Shown here in pieces: positions 36,403-58,376 of a stretch of 64,000 nt of DNA; position 1 is the first letter of the stretch; each line of letters starts with the position of its first letter. Origin of the DNA: Winslowiella toletana (lineage in GTDB: Bacteria; Pseudomonadota; Gammaproteobacteria; Enterobacterales; Enterobacteriaceae); the NCBI RefSeq assembly GCF_032164335.1, contig NZ_CP134152.1, positions 372,001 through 436,000 on the forward strand, written 5' to 3'. Below the pieces are notes generated by a model, which made no database searches, was not told the DNA's origin, and saw only the letters and a program-made list of their open reading frames with translations. The translations under genes were made by a program, and so were the position numbers.

Positions 36403-38208
36403 ATGGAAGGACAAACCCTACTGACGGCTGGCGTACTGTATCTGTTTGCCGCCGTGGTGGCGGTGCCGATTGCTGCCCGGCTGGGTATTGGAGCGGTACT
36501 GGGCTATTTGCTGGCAGGCATCGCGATTGGACCGTGGGGATTAGGATTTATCAGCGACGTTGATGAGATCCTGCATTTCTCCGAGCTGGGCGTGGTGTTT
36601 CTGATGTTTATCATTGGCCTGGAGCTGAATCCCTCTAAGCTCTGGAAGCTCCGGCGTTCGATATTTGGCGTTGGCGCCGCGCAGGTGATATTCAGTGCCG
36701 CAGTGCTCGGCGGTTTGCTGTGGCTGACCGACTTCTCCTGGCAGGCAGCAATGATCGGTGGGATTGGTCTGGCAATGTCCTCGACGGCGATGGCGCTGCA
36801 ACTGATGCGTGATAAAGGCATGAACCGCAATGAATCCGGGCAGTTAGGTTTCTCGGTATTGCTGTTCCAGGATATCGCGGTCATCCCGGCGCTGGCGCTG
36901 GTGCCTTTGCTGGCAGGCAGTGACAGCGGACATATTGACTGGATGAAAGTCGGTATGAAGGTGCTGGCGTTTGGCGGCATGCTGATCGGTGGCCGCTATT
37001 TACTGCGACCCATTTTCCGCTTTATCGCCGCATCCGGCGTACGTGAAGTGTTCACCGCAGCCGCGTTGCTGCTGGTGCTTGGCTCGGCGTTATTTATGGA
37101 TATGCTCGGCGTTTCCATGGCGCTGGGGACGTTCATCGCCGGTATTCTGCTGGCTGAGAGTGAATACCGTCACGAGCTGGAAATTGCGATTGAGCCGTTT
37201 AAAGGCTTGCTGCTGGGCTTATTCTTTATCTCGGTCGGCATGGCGCTGAATCTCGGCGTGCTCTATACCCACATTCCCGAAATTCTCATCGGTGTTGTGG
37301 CGCTGGTGCTGATGAAAATTGCGGTTCTGTATCTGCTGGCGCGTACTTACGGCTTGCGCAGTTCGGAGCGTTTGCAATTTGCCGGCGTGCTAAGCCAGGG
37401 TGGAGAGTTTGCTTTCGTGCTGTTTTCGGCTGCGTCATCGGCAAAACTGTTTAGCGGCGATCAGCTTCCACTACTGCTGGTTATTGTCACTTTGTCGATG
37501 ATGACCACGCCGCTGCTGATGCAGGGCATCGATAAAATCCTGTCCCGTCGCTTTAATGAGAGTGACGCCAGCGATGAAAAACCGTTTGTTGAAGATGATA
37601 AACCTCAGGTGATCGTGGTGGGGTTTGGTCGTTTCGGGCAGGTAGTTGGTCGTTTGCTGATGGCGAACAAAAAGCGCATTACCGTGCTGGAGCGTGATAT
37701 CAGTGCGGTTAGCCTGATGCGTAAGTATGGCTATAAAGTATACTATGGTGATGCAACCGAGCTGGAGTTATTGCGTGCGGCAGGGGCTGAAAGCGCACAG
37801 TCCATCGTGATTACCTGTAATGCGCCGGAAGATTCGATGACCATTGTGCATCTTTGTCAGCAGCACTTCCCTCATCTGCAAATTCTGGCGCGTGCGCGGG
37901 GTCGTGTTGAGGCCCACGAATTGTTGCAGGCTGGCGTCACGCAATTCTCGCGCGAAACCTTCTCCAGTGCGCTGGAGCTGGGGCGCAAAGCGTTGATGAC
38001 CGTCGGCATGCATCCGCATCAGGCGACGCGTGCGCAGTTGCACTTCCGCCGGCTGGATATGCGCATGCTGCGCGATCTGATGCCTAACCACGGTGACAGT
38101 GCGCAAATTTCGCGCGTGCGGGAAGCGCGGCGTGAACTGGAGGATATCTTCCAGACGGAGATGCAGCATGAGAGGCGGCAGTACGATGGCTGGGATGAGT
38201 TCGAGTAA
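36403..38208 (+). CDS. kefB: Glutathione-gated potassium/proton antiporter KefB
   Basis: Inner-membrane K+ efflux protein of 601 residues that acidifies the cell when glutathione adducts form, protecting against electrophiles. The N-terminal CPA2 exchanger domain (about residues 1-380) has 12-13 helices with [16 protein letters not shown] and [14 protein letters not shown]. The cytoplasmic RCK/TrkA-N domain starts at about residue 400 ([17 protein letters not shown]), and the C-terminus is charged. Confidence 0.97.
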   Translation: MEGQTLLTAGVLYLFAAVVAVPIAARLGIGAVLGYLLAGIAIGPWGLGFISDVDEILHFSELGVVFLMFIIGLELNPSKLWKLRRSIFGVGAAQVIFSAAVLGGLLWLTDFSWQAAMIGGIGLAMSSTAMALQLMRDKGMNRNESGQLGFSVLLFQDIAVIPALALVPLLAGSDSGHIDWMKVGMKVLAFGGMLIGGRYLLRPIFRFIAASGVREVFTAAALLLVLGSALFMDMLGVSMALGTFIAGILLAESEYRHELEIAIEPFKGLLLGLFFISVGMALNLGVLYTHIPEILIGVVALVLMKIAVLYLLARTYGLRSSERLQFAGVLSQGGEFAFVLFSAASSAKLFSGDQLPLLLVIVTLSMMTTPLLMQGIDKILSRRFNESDASDEKPFVEDDKPQVIVVGFGRFGQVVGRLLMANKKRITVLERDISAVSLMRKYGYKVYYGDATELELLRAAGAESAQSIVITCNAPEDSMTIVHLCQQHFPHLQILARARGRVEAHELLQAGVTQFSRETFSSALELGRKALMTVGMHPHQATRAQLHFRRLDMRMLRDLMPNHGDSAQISRVREARRELEDIFQTEMQHERRQYDGWDEFE

Positions 38209-38259
38209 TTCTTAGCTTCAATTCGATCATTCAGGTGCGGCGTTTTCGTCGCCCGCAAT

Positions 38260-38466
38260 GTGGAAACAATAATGCGTAAACGCTTTATCGCCGGTGCGGT
38301 TTGTCCGCACTGTCAGGAAAAAGACACTCTCGCGCTATGGCGGGAAAACAATGTTGACGTCGTTGAGTGTGTAAAGTGTGGTCATCAAATGCGTGAAGCG
38401 GATAAGCAGGTACGCGATCAGGTTCGCAGCAATGAGCAAGTGATCGGTATTTTTCATCCCGAGTAG
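38260..38466 (+). CDS. yheV: Zinc-ribbon protein YheV
   Basis: A small protein of 64-68 residues with two CxxC knuckles, CPHC and CVKC, suggesting one bound zinc ion, followed by GHQMREADKQVRDQV and the conserved end VIGIFHP. The role is unknown. The start may be the GTG at 38260 or the ATG at 38272; the E. coli protein (66 residues) falls between. It sits between kefB and slyD as in E. coli. Confidence 0.9.
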   Translation: METIMRKRFIAGAVCPHCQEKDTLALWRENNVDVVECVKCGHQMREADKQVRDQVRSNEQVIGIFHPE

Positions 38467-38616
38467 CGCAATGAGGCAGCTTTTTTTAAGCTTAAGCGTA
38501 CAGCGGGGTTGAATTCCGTTACAATCGGCGCCATTAAAATCTGACTGGTTGGTATTATTGCACGCAAAAATAGACCAATGAGGCAGGATCTAAGTTCTCA
38601 ACGGTTAGGAGATATC

Positions 38617-39162
38617 ATGAAAGTAGCAAAAGACCTGGTGGTTAGCCTGGCCTATCAGGTACGTACAGAAGACGGTGTATTGGTTGACGAGTCTCCGGTG
38701 AGCGCACCGCTGGACTATCTGCACGGTCATGGTTCCCTGATTTCTGGTCTGGAAAAAGCGCTGGAAGATCACGTTGTTGGTGATAAGTTTGACGTGCATA
38801 TCGCGGCTAACGAAGCCTACGGCCAGTATGATGACAATCTGGTGCAGCGCGTACCAAAAGACGTGTTCATGGGCGTTGACGAGCTGCAGGTTGGCATGCG
38901 TTTCCTGGCTGAGACCGACCAGGGTCCGGTTCCAGTTGAAATCACTGAAGTTGAAGATGAGCATGTTGTGGTTGATGGTAACCACATGCTGGCGGGTCAG
39001 AACCTGAACTTCAACGTGGAAGTTATCGCGATTCGTGAAGCGACTCCGGAAGAACTGGCTCACGGCCACGTTCACGGTGAAGATGGCCATCACCACGATC
39101 ACGAGCATGACCATGACCACGGTAAAGGTGGTTGCGGCACTGGCGGCTGTGGCTGCCACTAA
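38617..39162 (+). CDS. slyD: FKBP-type peptidyl-prolyl isomerase and metallochaperone SlyD
   Basis: Cytoplasmic proline isomerase, chaperone and nickel supplier for hydrogenase. It has 181 residues: an FKBP domain (VSLAYQVRTEDGVLVDE to FNVEVIAIREAT) with the inserted IF chaperone flap (about 70-125), then a His/Cys-rich metal-binding tail (HGHVHGEDGHHHDHEHD, ending GCGTGGCGCH). The start at 38617 follows AGGAGATATC. A strong terminator is 12 bases after the stop. Confidence 0.97.
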   Translation: MKVAKDLVVSLAYQVRTEDGVLVDESPVSAPLDYLHGHGSLISGLEKALEDHVVGDKFDVHIAANEAYGQYDDNLVQRVPKDVFMGVDELQVGMRFLAETDQGPVPVEITEVEDEHVVVDGNHMLAGQNLNFNVEVIAIREATPEELAHGHVHGEDGHHHDHEHDHDHGKGGCGTGGCGCH

Positions 39163-39174
39163 GCATTTAATGCT

Positions 39175-39204
39175 AAAAAAAGGTCGCTTCGGCGGCCTTT
39201 TTTG
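39175..39204 (+). terminator. Terminator after slyD
   Basis: A-tract, stem AGGTCGC/GCGGCCT around TTCG (39181-39198, one G-T pair), then seven T. With A and T tracts on both sides it could also work on the minus strand for slyX. Confidence 0.88.
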
Positions 39205-39266
39205 TTTTACAGAGCGAGCGACTGGATGACTGCGCCAGCAGCAGCGTAGCGCAGCTATTTCATCAA

Positions 39267-39485
39267 TCAATAATGCGGTGGTGGCGTCTCTTCAGACTGT
39301 GAAGCAATCATCGACGGTGCCGCAGCCTTTAGTTTATCCAGCATCAGGCGTAGCTGCTCACGCATCCTCGCCATCTCTAACTCATGCTGCACCACTGTCT
39401 GATTCAGCTCATCAATTGTGTGCTCCTGAAAAGCCAGTTTGCTTTCCAGCAACTCCAGCCGCTGTTCAAACAATGATTGTTGCAT
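39267..39485 (-). CDS. slyX: SlyX family protein
   Basis: A 72-residue, almost entirely coiled-coil protein ([20 protein letters not shown] style heptads from residue 4) with the family C-terminus ending PPPHY. Its function is unknown. It lies between slyD and fkpA on the opposite strand, as in E. coli. Confidence 0.93.
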   Translation of the reverse strand: MQQSLFEQRLELLESKLAFQEHTIDELNQTVVQHELEMARMREQLRLMLDKLKAAAPSMIASQSEETPPPHY

Positions 39486-39637
39486 ATTATTTCCTCTGAT
39501 TACTGCCTGCGCAGCGTAGACCTATTTCCGGGTGATTCGTCTGATTCTAACGGTAAAAGCATTGCTTTAACCAGGCAAAAGCAGCTAATTTCAAGCTAAC
39601 GATTGAAAAATGGTTATGCTGTCTTCATGTACTGTTT

Positions 39638-39665
39638 GAAACTTAACGGCATTACAACAGTCGTA
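39638..39665 (+). promoter_or_regulatory. Possible sigma-E promoter for fkpA
   Basis: GAAACTT (39638-39644), 16 bases, then TCGTA (39661-39665) resembles the sigma-E pattern GGAACTT-N15/16-TCNNA. E. coli fkpA belongs to the sigma-E envelope-stress regulon, so a site in this 294-base spacer is expected. The rest of the spacer shows nothing I could assign. Confidence 0.45.
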
Positions 39666-39779
39666 GGTTAACTGAGTAATCTTTGGCAGAACCAGGTAGT
39701 TTACTCGCGCACAGCTATAGTACTAACCGACAGGTTATAATGATTTCCGAGGTGAGAGGCTTCGGTTTTGGAGAAATGG

Positions 39780-40598
39780 ATGAAATCACTGTTTAAAGTC
39801 ACATTGTTAGCTACCACCATGGCCGTTGCGCTGAATGCACCGCTGGCAATGGCAGCAGAATCTGCACCTGCTCAACAGGCCGCGCCTCAGGCTCCTAAAA
39901 ACGCCGCGTTTAAAAATGAGGATCAGCAGTCCGCTTATGCGCTGGGTGCATCCTTAGGCCGTTACATGGAAAACTCCCTCAAAGAGCAAGAAAAGCTGGG
40001 TATCAAACTGGAGAAAGACCAGCTGATCGCCGGCGTGCAGGATGCGTTTGCCGGTAAGAGCAAACTCTCTGATAAAGAGATCGAGCAAACTCTGCAGTCC
40101 TTTGAAGGTCGTGTGAAGGGCGCAGCCCAGACCAAGATGGAACAAGATGCGAAAGAGAACGCTGAAAAAGGCGAAGCTTTCGCAGCAAAATTTGCTAAAG
40201 AAAAAGGCGTGAAGAAAACCGACTCAGGCCTGCTGTATCAGGTAGAGAAGCAGGGTACTGGTGAAGCGCCAAAAGACAGCGACACCGTAGTTGTAAACTA
40301 TAAAGGTACGCTGATCGACGGTAATGAGTTCGATAACTCCTACACCCGTGGCGAGCCACTGTCATTCCGTCTTGACGGCGTGATCCCAGGCTGGACCGAA
40401 GGTCTGAAGCAGGTTAAAAAAGGCGGTAAAATCAAGCTGGTAATTCCACCGCAGTTGGCTTACGGTAAAAATGGCGTTCCGGGCATTCCGGCTAACTCCA
40501 CGCTGGTATTTGATGTTGAACTGCTTGATATCAAACCAGCACCTAAAGCAGACGATAAGGCGCAAGCACCAGCCGCTGCTGACAAACAAGCCCAGTAA
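39780..40598 (+). CDS. fkpA: Periplasmic FKBP-type peptidyl-prolyl isomerase FkpA
   Basis: Periplasmic proline isomerase and chaperone of 272 residues. The signal peptide MKSLFKVTLLATTMAVALNA is cleaved after AMA near residue 25. The N-terminal helical dimerisation domain (QQSAYALGASLGRYMENSLK to about 140) is followed by the FKBP domain with VVVNYKGTLIDG, FDNSYTRGEP and IPGWTEGLKQ. The tail is Ala/Lys-rich. The start is at 39780, 12 bases inside an open TTG frame. Confidence 0.97.
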   Translation: MKSLFKVTLLATTMAVALNAPLAMAAESAPAQQAAPQAPKNAAFKNEDQQSAYALGASLGRYMENSLKEQEKLGIKLEKDQLIAGVQDAFAGKSKLSDKEIEQTLQSFEGRVKGAAQTKMEQDAKENAEKGEAFAAKFAKEKGVKKTDSGLLYQVEKQGTGEAPKDSDTVVVNYKGTLIDGNEFDNSYTRGEPLSFRLDGVIPGWTEGLKQVKKGGKIKLVIPPQLAYGKNGVPGIPANSTLVFDVELLDIKPAPKADDKAQAPAAADKQAQ

Positions 40599-40628
40599 TT
40601 ACTGAGTTTGTTCCCAATCTATTTGGGA

Positions 40629-40667
40629 GAACCGCCGCAGCTTCTGCGGCGGTTCAGTGTTTCTTTC
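40629..40667 (+). terminator. Terminator after fkpA
   Basis: Perfect 12-bp stem GAACCGCCGCAG (40629-40640) with CTGCGGCGGTTC (40644-40655), loop CTT, followed by AGTGTTTCTTTC. Confidence 0.8.
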
Positions 40668-40834
40668 TTCCTGCCCCGCGTTTCACCACTTTTCGAGATT
40701 CTACGCAATTAGCAACAAAGGCCAGGACATGACTTTGCCAGGTTTGCTAAACTGTTTATCGCGCAAAATTCTGATATTGAGTCTGCCCAGGCCGCGCTGA
40801 GACAGGCTCCAGCCACTAGTAGGGTGTCTCTTTC

Positions 40835-41557
40835 ATGTCTAATCCATTCAGTCCCAGTGAGCTAACCGAGTCAGACTTACTGGAGCAACATCCGTTCGTC
40901 CAGACCGATCACGATATTCTGAAGTCCTATGAAGCGGTGGTCGATGGCCTGGCGATGCTGATCGGTTCACACTGTGAAATCGTGCTTCACTCGCTGGAAG
41001 ATCTGAAGTGTTCAGCGGTGCGTATTGCCAATGGCGAACATACTGGCCGCCAAATTGGTTCGCCGATAACCGACCTTGCGCTGCGCATGCTGCATGATAT
41101 GACCGGAGCGGATACGAATGTCTCCAGAGCCTATTTCACCCGCGCCAAAAGCGGCGTGCTGATGAAATCGGTCACTATTGCCATTCGCAACCGTGAACAC
41201 CGGGTTATTGGTTTGCTGTGCATTAACATGAATCTCGACGTGCCGTTCTCACAAATCATGTCGACTTTTATGCCGCCGGAAATCAAAGAGGTCGCTTCAT
41301 CGGTAAATTTTGCCTCTTCAGTGGAGGATCTGGTGATGCAAACGCTGGAGTTCACCATTGAAGAGATCAGTGCCGATCGTAATGTGTCGAATAATGCCAA
41401 GAACCGCCAGATTGTGCTTAACCTGTATGAAAAGGGCATTTTCGATATTAAAGATGCGATCAATCAGGTCGCTGACCGCCTGAACATCTCCAAGCACACC
41501 GTGTACCTTTACATTCGTCAGTTCAAGAGCGGCGATTTTCAGGGACAAGAGCGCTAA
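40835..41557 (+). CDS. yheO: YheO/DauR-type PAS and helix-turn-helix regulator
   Basis: A 240-residue transcriptional regulator. The N-terminal two-thirds form a PAS-like YheO domain ([47 protein letters not shown]), and the C-terminus is a helix-turn-helix ([20 protein letters not shown]). The related DauR regulates D-arginine use in Pseudomonas; the enterobacterial target is unclear. Its stop overlaps the tusD start, so it forms an operon with tusDCB. Confidence 0.92.
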   Translation: MSNPFSPSELTESDLLEQHPFVQTDHDILKSYEAVVDGLAMLIGSHCEIVLHSLEDLKCSAVRIANGEHTGRQIGSPITDLALRMLHDMTGADTNVSRAYFTRAKSGVLMKSVTIAIRNREHRVIGLLCINMNLDVPFSQIMSTFMPPEIKEVASSVNFASSVEDLVMQTLEFTIEEISADRNVSNNAKNRQIVLNLYEKGIFDIKDAINQVADRLNISKHTVYLYIRQFKSGDFQGQER

Positions 41558-41943
41558 TGCGCTTTACGCTGCTGGTCACCGGGCCGGCTTATGGCACTCA
41601 GCAGGCGAGCAGCGCATGGCTGTTCGCCAATGCTTTGCTGGCGGCAGGGCACACGCTATCCAGCGTGTTCTTTTATCGCGAAGGGGTGCTGAATGCCAAT
41701 CAGCTGGCTGCGCCAGCCAGTGATGAGTTTGATCTGGTGCGCGGCTGGCAGAAATTGCATGACGAGCAGGGTACCGCACTGCATATTTGCGTGGCGGCAG
41801 CGCTGCGGCGTGGTGTGACTGACTTACAGCAGGCGGAAAGTCTCTCTCTGCCCGTTGCTAATCTGCAGCCGGGCTTTGAACTGACCGGACTGGGCTCGCT
41901 GGCAGAAGCGGTACTGAGTTGCGAAAGACTGGTGCAATTTTAA
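41557..41943 (+). CDS. tusD: Sulfurtransferase subunit TusD
   Basis: Subunit of the TusBCD relay that passes sulfur from TusA to TusE for 2-thiolation of U34 in Lys, Glu and Gln tRNAs. It has 128 residues with a DsrE fold ([24 protein letters not shown]). The active Cys is in [15 protein letters not shown] (near residue 78). Its start overlaps yheO and its stop overlaps tusC. Confidence 0.96.
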   Translation: MRFTLLVTGPAYGTQQASSAWLFANALLAAGHTLSSVFFYREGVLNANQLAAPASDEFDLVRGWQKLHDEQGTALHICVAAALRRGVTDLQQAESLSLPVANLQPGFELTGLGSLAEAVLSCERLVQF

Positions 41944-42302
41944 TGAATTCAATCGCTTTTATTTTTACTCAGGCGCCACATGGCAGCAGTGCCGGACGTG
42001 AAGGGCTGGATGCGGTGCTGGCGACATCAGCACTCAGCGATGACGTTGCGCTGTTTTTTATCGGTGATGGCGTAATGCAGCTCACTGCAGGCCAGCAGCC
42101 AGAGAAAATACTGGCGCGTAATTATATTGCCACCTTTGGTGTGTTACCGCTGTATGACGTTGACCAGTGTTATCTCTGTGCGGCCTCGCTGGCCGAACGT
42201 GGATTGTCTGTCGATGATGCGCGCGTGCTGCCCGCTGAGGTGCTCAGCAGCGATGCGCTGCGTGAATGTCTTGGTCAGTTCGACCGGCTACTGACGTTTT
42301 AA
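41943..42302 (+). CDS. tusC: Sulfurtransferase subunit TusC
   Basis: DsrF-like subunit of the TusBCD complex, 119 residues. It shows [19 protein letters not shown] at the N-terminus and [20 protein letters not shown]. The start at 41943 overlaps the tusD stop (TAATG); an in-frame start at 41919 would lie inside tusD. TusC is structural and TusD carries the relay Cys. Confidence 0.95.
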   Translation: MNSIAFIFTQAPHGSSAGREGLDAVLATSALSDDVALFFIGDGVMQLTAGQQPEKILARNYIATFGVLPLYDVDQCYLCAASLAERGLSVDDARVLPAEVLSSDALRECLGQFDRLLTF

Positions 42303-42311
42303 GGAACACCG

Positions 42312-42599
42312 ATGCTGCATACCCTGATGAATTCTCCGTTTCAGTGTGACTTTGATTTGATGTTGCGCATGTTGAAAACCGGAGATGAGTTGTTAATGCT
42401 GCAAAATGGCGTGCTGGCCGCAATTGAGGGCAGTGGTGCTCTGACATCGCTGCTGGCGGCGCCGGTGACGCTGTATGTTTTGCAGGAGGACGTTGATGCT
42501 CGCGGCCTTTCTGCTCAAATTTCAACCAAAGTGAAGTTAGTGAGCTATAATGATTTCGTCGCGCTGGCGGTGAAACATCCGCAGCAAATGACCTGGTAA
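42312..42599 (+). CDS. tusB: Sulfurtransferase subunit TusB
   Basis: DsrH-like subunit of 95 residues that completes TusBCD. Family features are MLHTLMNSPFQCDFDLMLRM at the start and VSYNDFVALAVKHPQQMTW at the end. It begins 9 bases after tusC. The str operon promoter follows within 25 bases of the stop. Confidence 0.95.
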   Translation: MLHTLMNSPFQCDFDLMLRMLKTGDELLMLQNGVLAAIEGSGALTSLLAAPVTLYVLQEDVDARGLSAQISTKVKLVSYNDFVALAVKHPQQMTW

Positions 42600-42621
42600 A
42601 CACAGTAATCCTGGTTATTTC

Positions 42622-43665
<1,044 letters not shown>

Positions 43666-43737
43666 TAGCCACGTAGTCGTTAAGCTAACCAAGCGGGCGC
43701 TTCAACTAGCCAACCCGCTTGGGTTAACTAACCTTGA

Positions 43738-45876
<2,139 letters not shown>

Positions 45877-45897
45877 ACTACAGTTTTAACATATTGA

Positions 45898-47130
<1,233 letters not shown>

Positions 47131-47174
47131 TTGCAGATAACCTGAAGTGGCCAGCTCAAACTGGCCACAGCAGT

Positions 47175-47203
47175 AAAAAAGAGCACTTCGGTGCTCTTTT
47201 TTT
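47175..47203 (+). terminator. Terminator of the str operon
   Basis: A-tract and stem AAGAGCAC (47179-47186) with GTGCTCTT (47191-47198) around TTCG, followed by T tract to 47203. Confidence 0.92.
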
Positions 47204-47253
47204 ATGCCCAAAAACCAGCGATAAGTCGCGCTACTCCTGCTATTCAGGGATTG

Positions 47254-47275
47254 TAATAAAAACGATTCGCATTTA
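47254..47275. promoter_or_regulatory. Possible Fur box upstream of bfd
   Basis: In the minus sense, AAATGCGAATCGTTTTTATT resembles the Fur repeat AATGATAATCATTATC in several positions. It lies about 35 bases before bfd. E. coli bfd is iron-repressed by Fur, so a site is expected, but the match is partial. Confidence 0.45.
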
Positions 47276-47308
47276 CACTATGATCAGAAATTGTACTGGA
47301 GTTCAGAA

Positions 47309-47503
47309 ATGTACGTCTGCTTGTGTAATGCCGTAAGTGATAAAACTATTCGTGAAGTCGTGCGTCACTATCAGCCAAAGTCTATTCAGCATCTTCGTCA
47401 GTTAGTGCCAGTAGGTAAACAGTGCGGCAAATGCATTCGCGCCGCGCGTGAAATCATGGATGATGAGCTGCAACACGTTCCGCAGTACAAAGAGATCGCC
47501 TGA
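47309..47503 (+). CDS. bfd: Bacterioferritin-associated ferredoxin
   Basis: A 64-residue [2Fe-2S] protein that reduces ferric iron in the bacterioferritin core through the Bfr haem so that it can be released. Ligands are Cys4, Cys6, Cys39 and Cys42 (YVCLCNAVSD, GKQCGKCI). The start at 47309 matches the family; an upstream TTG frame start is ignored. It precedes bfr by 84 bases. Confidence 0.96.
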   Translation: MYVCLCNAVSDKTIREVVRHYQPKSIQHLRQLVPVGKQCGKCIRAAREIMDDELQHVPQYKEIA

Positions 47504-47587
47504 CAATACCCATGATTATTGTCATGGATTTTTGACTTCCTTCATTCCGCATCTACGCTGTTATTAACTGGAAGCGGAGGAAGCAAA

Positions 47588-48058
47588 ATGAAGGGCGATA
47601 TTAAAATCATAAACCATCTCAACAAATTACTGGGTAATGAACTGGTTGCTATAAACCAGTATTTCCTGCATGCGCGAATGTTCAAAAATTGGGGACTGAT
47701 GCGCCTGAATGATGTTGAGTATCACGAGTCGATTGATGAAATGAAGCATGCGGACAAGTACATTGAACGCATTCTCTTTCTCGAAGGCATCCCCAATCTG
47801 CAGGATTTAGGCAGGCTGCGCATCGGTGAAGATGTTGAAGAGATTCTGAAATCAGATTTAGTACTGGAACTGGAAGGTGCCAAGGATCTGCGAGAGGCCA
47901 TTGCCTATGCAGACAAGGTTCATGACTATGTGAGTCGCGATATGATGATCGAAATCCTTGCGGATGAAGAGCACCATATCGACTTTCTTGAAACCGAACT
48001 CGATCTGATTCAAAAAATCGGCGTTCAGAATTACCTGCAATCACAAATTAAACAATAA
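47588..48058 (+). CDS. bfr: Bacterioferritin
   Basis: Iron-storage protein that forms a 24-mer with ferroxidase sites and inter-subunit haem. It has 156 residues. Glu18, Glu51, His54 and the DEEHHIDF segment (Glu127, His130) supply the di-iron site, and Met52 in SIDEMKHAD is the haem ligand. The start follows GGAGGAAGC. Its last 18 bases overlap the 3' end of the convergent prepilin peptidase gene. Confidence 0.97.
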   Translation: MKGDIKIINHLNKLLGNELVAINQYFLHARMFKNWGLMRLNDVEYHESIDEMKHADKYIERILFLEGIPNLQDLGRLRIGEDVEEILKSDLVLELEGAKDLREAIAYADKVHDYVSRDMMIEILADEEHHIDFLETELDLIQKIGVQNYLQSQIKQ

Positions 48059-48829
48059 ATTAAACCAGTCAGTTTCACTATGTTGAGCAATAAGCACCGA
48101 CCATCCCGCAACTGACAGGCTCGGCCCAAAAGGTTGCCGGATGGTTTTTTGTCCCTTCAGCCGGCTTACCAGCCAGCCCAGAATGCCAATGGCTGCCGCC
48201 AGCGTGGCAATCAACGGCAGTGAAAGCCAGCCAGTCCACGCGCCCAGCGCGGCAAAATATTTCGCGTCGCCTAATCCCATTCCCTCCTGCTGCCGTAGCC
48301 AGAGATAGACCTGGTTAATCCCGCGAAAACTGATATAGCCGCATATTGCGCCAAGTAGTGCATGCTGCAAATGAAGCGGCGAAAGTTGCAGATTAAACAG
48401 CAGGCCGCACCACAGCAGCGGCAGTGTAATGGCATCAGGCAATAACAGATGGCGTCGATCAATTTCACTCAGAACCAGAACCGCACAACTAAAAAGAGCT
48501 AGCCAGGCAAACAGGGCAGGGTGCGGGCAACTAACGGCGACCGTTGCCAACAACAGAGCAGTACCTGACTCGAGATAGTAACTGTAGCGCGAAATAGGTT
48601 GATGACAGTAGCGGCAACAACCCCGTAGCATCAACCAGCTGATCAGTGGCAGCAAATCGCGCAGGGCCAGTCTGCGACCGCATGAGATACAGGCAGAAGC
48701 TGGACGGCAAATTCGTGCCAGCCAGACGCGTGCGTTGGCATCCATCGGAAAACGTTCAATGACCAGGCAAAGAAAACTGCCCAGTACGGCGCCCGTCAGC
48801 AACGCCGCTATCACCAGCCACTCATCCAT
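48041..48829 (-). CDS. gspO: Type IV prepilin peptidase (A24 family)
   Basis: Inner-membrane aspartic protease of about 262 residues that cleaves and N-methylates prepilins or pseudopilins. It shows the N-terminal [12 protein letters not shown], a zinc-type pair of CxxC ([16 protein letters not shown]) with [13 protein letters not shown] between, and catalytic Asp residues in [13 protein letters not shown] and [14 protein letters not shown]. The start at 48829 ([13 protein letters not shown]) follows GGGAGAAAC; an upstream ATG at 48859 is possible. The E. coli equivalent gspO is also convergent with bfr. With HofQ at the window start it may serve a DNA-uptake pilus or a type II secretion system. 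Confidence 0.9.
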   Translation of the reverse strand: MDEWLVIAALLTGAVLGSFLCLVIERFPMDANARVWLARICRPASACISCGRRLALRDLLPLISWLMLRGCCRYCHQPISRYSYYLESGTALLLATVAVSCPHPALFAWLALFSCAVLVLSEIDRRHLLLPDAITLPLLWCGLLFNLQLSPLHLQHALLGAICGYISFRGINQVYLWLRQQEGMGLGDAKYFAALGAWTGWLSLPLIATLAAAIGILGWLVSRLKGQKTIRQPFGPSLSVAGWSVLIAQHSETDWFNLLFNL

Positions 48830-48859
48830 AAGTTTCTCCCATTGACTGTCCGGCAGCAT

Positions 48860-48998
48860 AGGGCGGGGCAGGCGGGGTTGTCACTGGCGCAATCGTCAAA
48901 CTGGAAAACATTGCACAAGCAAGTAGTGCAGTTGCAGCCTCTGTCAGGATTTATTTGCACCAGCTTCCGGATGCCAGTAGTCAATCATCGAATATGGG
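48860..48998. other. Gene-free spacer upstream of the S10 promoter
   Basis: Together with the S10 promoter and leader this makes a 349-base non-coding stretch between gspO and rpsJ. In this first part I see no open frame, tRNA or clear hairpin. Confidence 0.5.
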
Positions 48999-49026
48999 TT
49001 GCCAGATGAGCAGATTCACGTATAAT
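48999..49026 (+). promoter_or_regulatory. S10 operon promoter
   Basis: -35 TTGCCA (48999-49004), 16-bp spacer, -10 TATAAT (49021-49026). It lies about 180 bases before rpsJ, as in E. coli. Confidence 0.85.
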
Positions 49027-49032
49027 ACGCCG

Positions 49033-49520
<488 letters not shown>

Positions 49521-49540
49521 TCAGGTCATTGAGCGATTGA

Positions 49541-51936
<2,396 letters not shown>

Positions 51937-51949
51937 TTTTAGAGGATAA

Positions 51950-54162
<2,213 letters not shown>

Positions 54163-54187
54163 TAGAATCACCTTTCTTTAAAAATAA

Positions 54188-54219
54188 AATGAACGGCTCT
54201 GTCGAGCCGTTCATTTTTT
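54188..54219 (+). terminator. Terminator/attenuator between S10 and spc operons
   Basis: Perfect 12-bp stem AATGAACGGCTC (54188-54199) with GAGCCGTTCATT (54204-54215), loop TGTC, running into T. It matches the E. coli S10-spc junction. Confidence 0.9.
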
Positions 54220-54243
54220 CTACCCATATGCGAGATCCGGTGT

Positions 54244-54249
54244 TATAAT
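54244..54249 (+). promoter_or_regulatory. spc operon promoter -10
   Basis: TATAAT in GGTGTTATAATGCCGCGCCC, about 80 bases before rplN, agrees with the E. coli spc promoter as I recall it. A convincing -35 was not found at optimal spacing. Confidence 0.7.
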
Positions 54250-54316
54250 GCCGCGCCCTCAATTATGGGGCTTTCTAACGACCTGTATCAGGTCCCGAAG
54301 TAGTAGTTGACATTAG

Positions 54317-55579
<1,263 letters not shown>

Positions 55580-55593
55580 GGTAGGGTTACTTC

Positions 55594-55899
55594 ATGGCTA
55601 AGCAATCGATGAAGGCACGCGAAGTCGTTCGCGTAAAACTGGCTGATAAATACCGCGCTAAACGCGAGGAATTGAAAGCTATCATCTCTAGTGTGAACTC
55701 ATCCGACGAAGATCGTTGGAATGCTGTTCTTAAGCTGCAGACTCTGCCGCGTGATTCCAGCCCGTCCCGTCAGCGTAACCGCTGCCGCCAAACTGGCCGT
55801 CCACATGGTTATGTGGGCAAATTCGGGTTGAGCCGTATTAAGCTTCGTGAAGCCGCAATGCGCGGTGAAGTACCTGGCTTGAAAAAGGCTAGCTGGTAA
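55594..55899 (+). CDS. rpsN: 30S ribosomal protein S14
   Basis: 101 residues, the long zinc-free form: the region [17 protein letters not shown] lacks the paired CxxC of the short type. It starts [20 protein letters not shown]. Confidence 0.99.
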   Translation: MAKQSMKAREVVRVKLADKYRAKREELKAIISSVNSSDEDRWNAVLKLQTLPRDSSPSRQRNRCRQTGRPHGYVGKFGLSRIKLREAAMRGEVPGLKKASW

Positions 55900-55923
55900 T
55901 TACCAATTGAATCACGGGAGTAA

Positions 55924-56322
<399 letters not shown>

Positions 56323-56334
56323 TCGGAGGAAAGA

Positions 56335-56868
56335 ATGTCTCGTGTTGCTAAAGCACCTGTCGTCATTCCTGCCGGCGTAGAGGTAAAACTCAACGGTCAG
56401 GTTATTTCGATTAAAGGTAAAAACGGCGAGCTGACTCGTACTATCAATGATGCTGTTGAAATTAAGCATGCTGACAACGCTCTGACTTTCGCTCCGCGCG
56501 AAGGTTTCGTTGACGGCTGGGCGCAGGCGGGTACTTCTCGCGCGCTGCTTAACGCAATGGTTATCGGTGTTACCGAAGGCTTCACTAAGAAGCTGCAGCT
56601 GGTTGGTGTAGGTTATCGTGCGGCCGTTAAAGGCAACTCGGTGAGTTTGGCTCTTGGCTTCTCTCATCCAGTTGAACACGCGCTGCCAGCGGGAATCACT
56701 GCTGAATGTCCGACTCAGACTGAAATCGTGCTTAAAGGCGCTGATAAACAGTTGATCGGCCAGGTTGCAGCTGACATCCGCGCCTACCGTCGTCCTGAGC
56801 CTTATAAAGGCAAGGGTGTTCGTTACGCCGACGAAGTCGTGCGTACCAAAGAGGCTAAGAAGAAGTAA
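56335..56868 (+). CDS. rplF: 50S ribosomal protein L6
   Basis: 177 residues with two related domains. It starts [20 protein letters not shown] and ends with the family motif [16 protein letters not shown] plus a basic tail. It lies near the factor-binding site and the sarcin-ricin loop. Confidence 0.99.
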   Translation: MSRVAKAPVVIPAGVEVKLNGQVISIKGKNGELTRTINDAVEIKHADNALTFAPREGFVDGWAQAGTSRALLNAMVIGVTEGFTKKLQLVGVGYRAAVKGNSVSLALGFSHPVEHALPAGITAECPTQTEIVLKGADKQLIGQVAADIRAYRRPEPYKGKGVRYADEVVRTKEAKKK

Positions 56869-57231
<363 letters not shown>

Positions 57232-57236
57232 GGTAG

Positions 57237-58369
<1,133 letters not shown>

Positions 58370-58376
58370 GTAGCAG

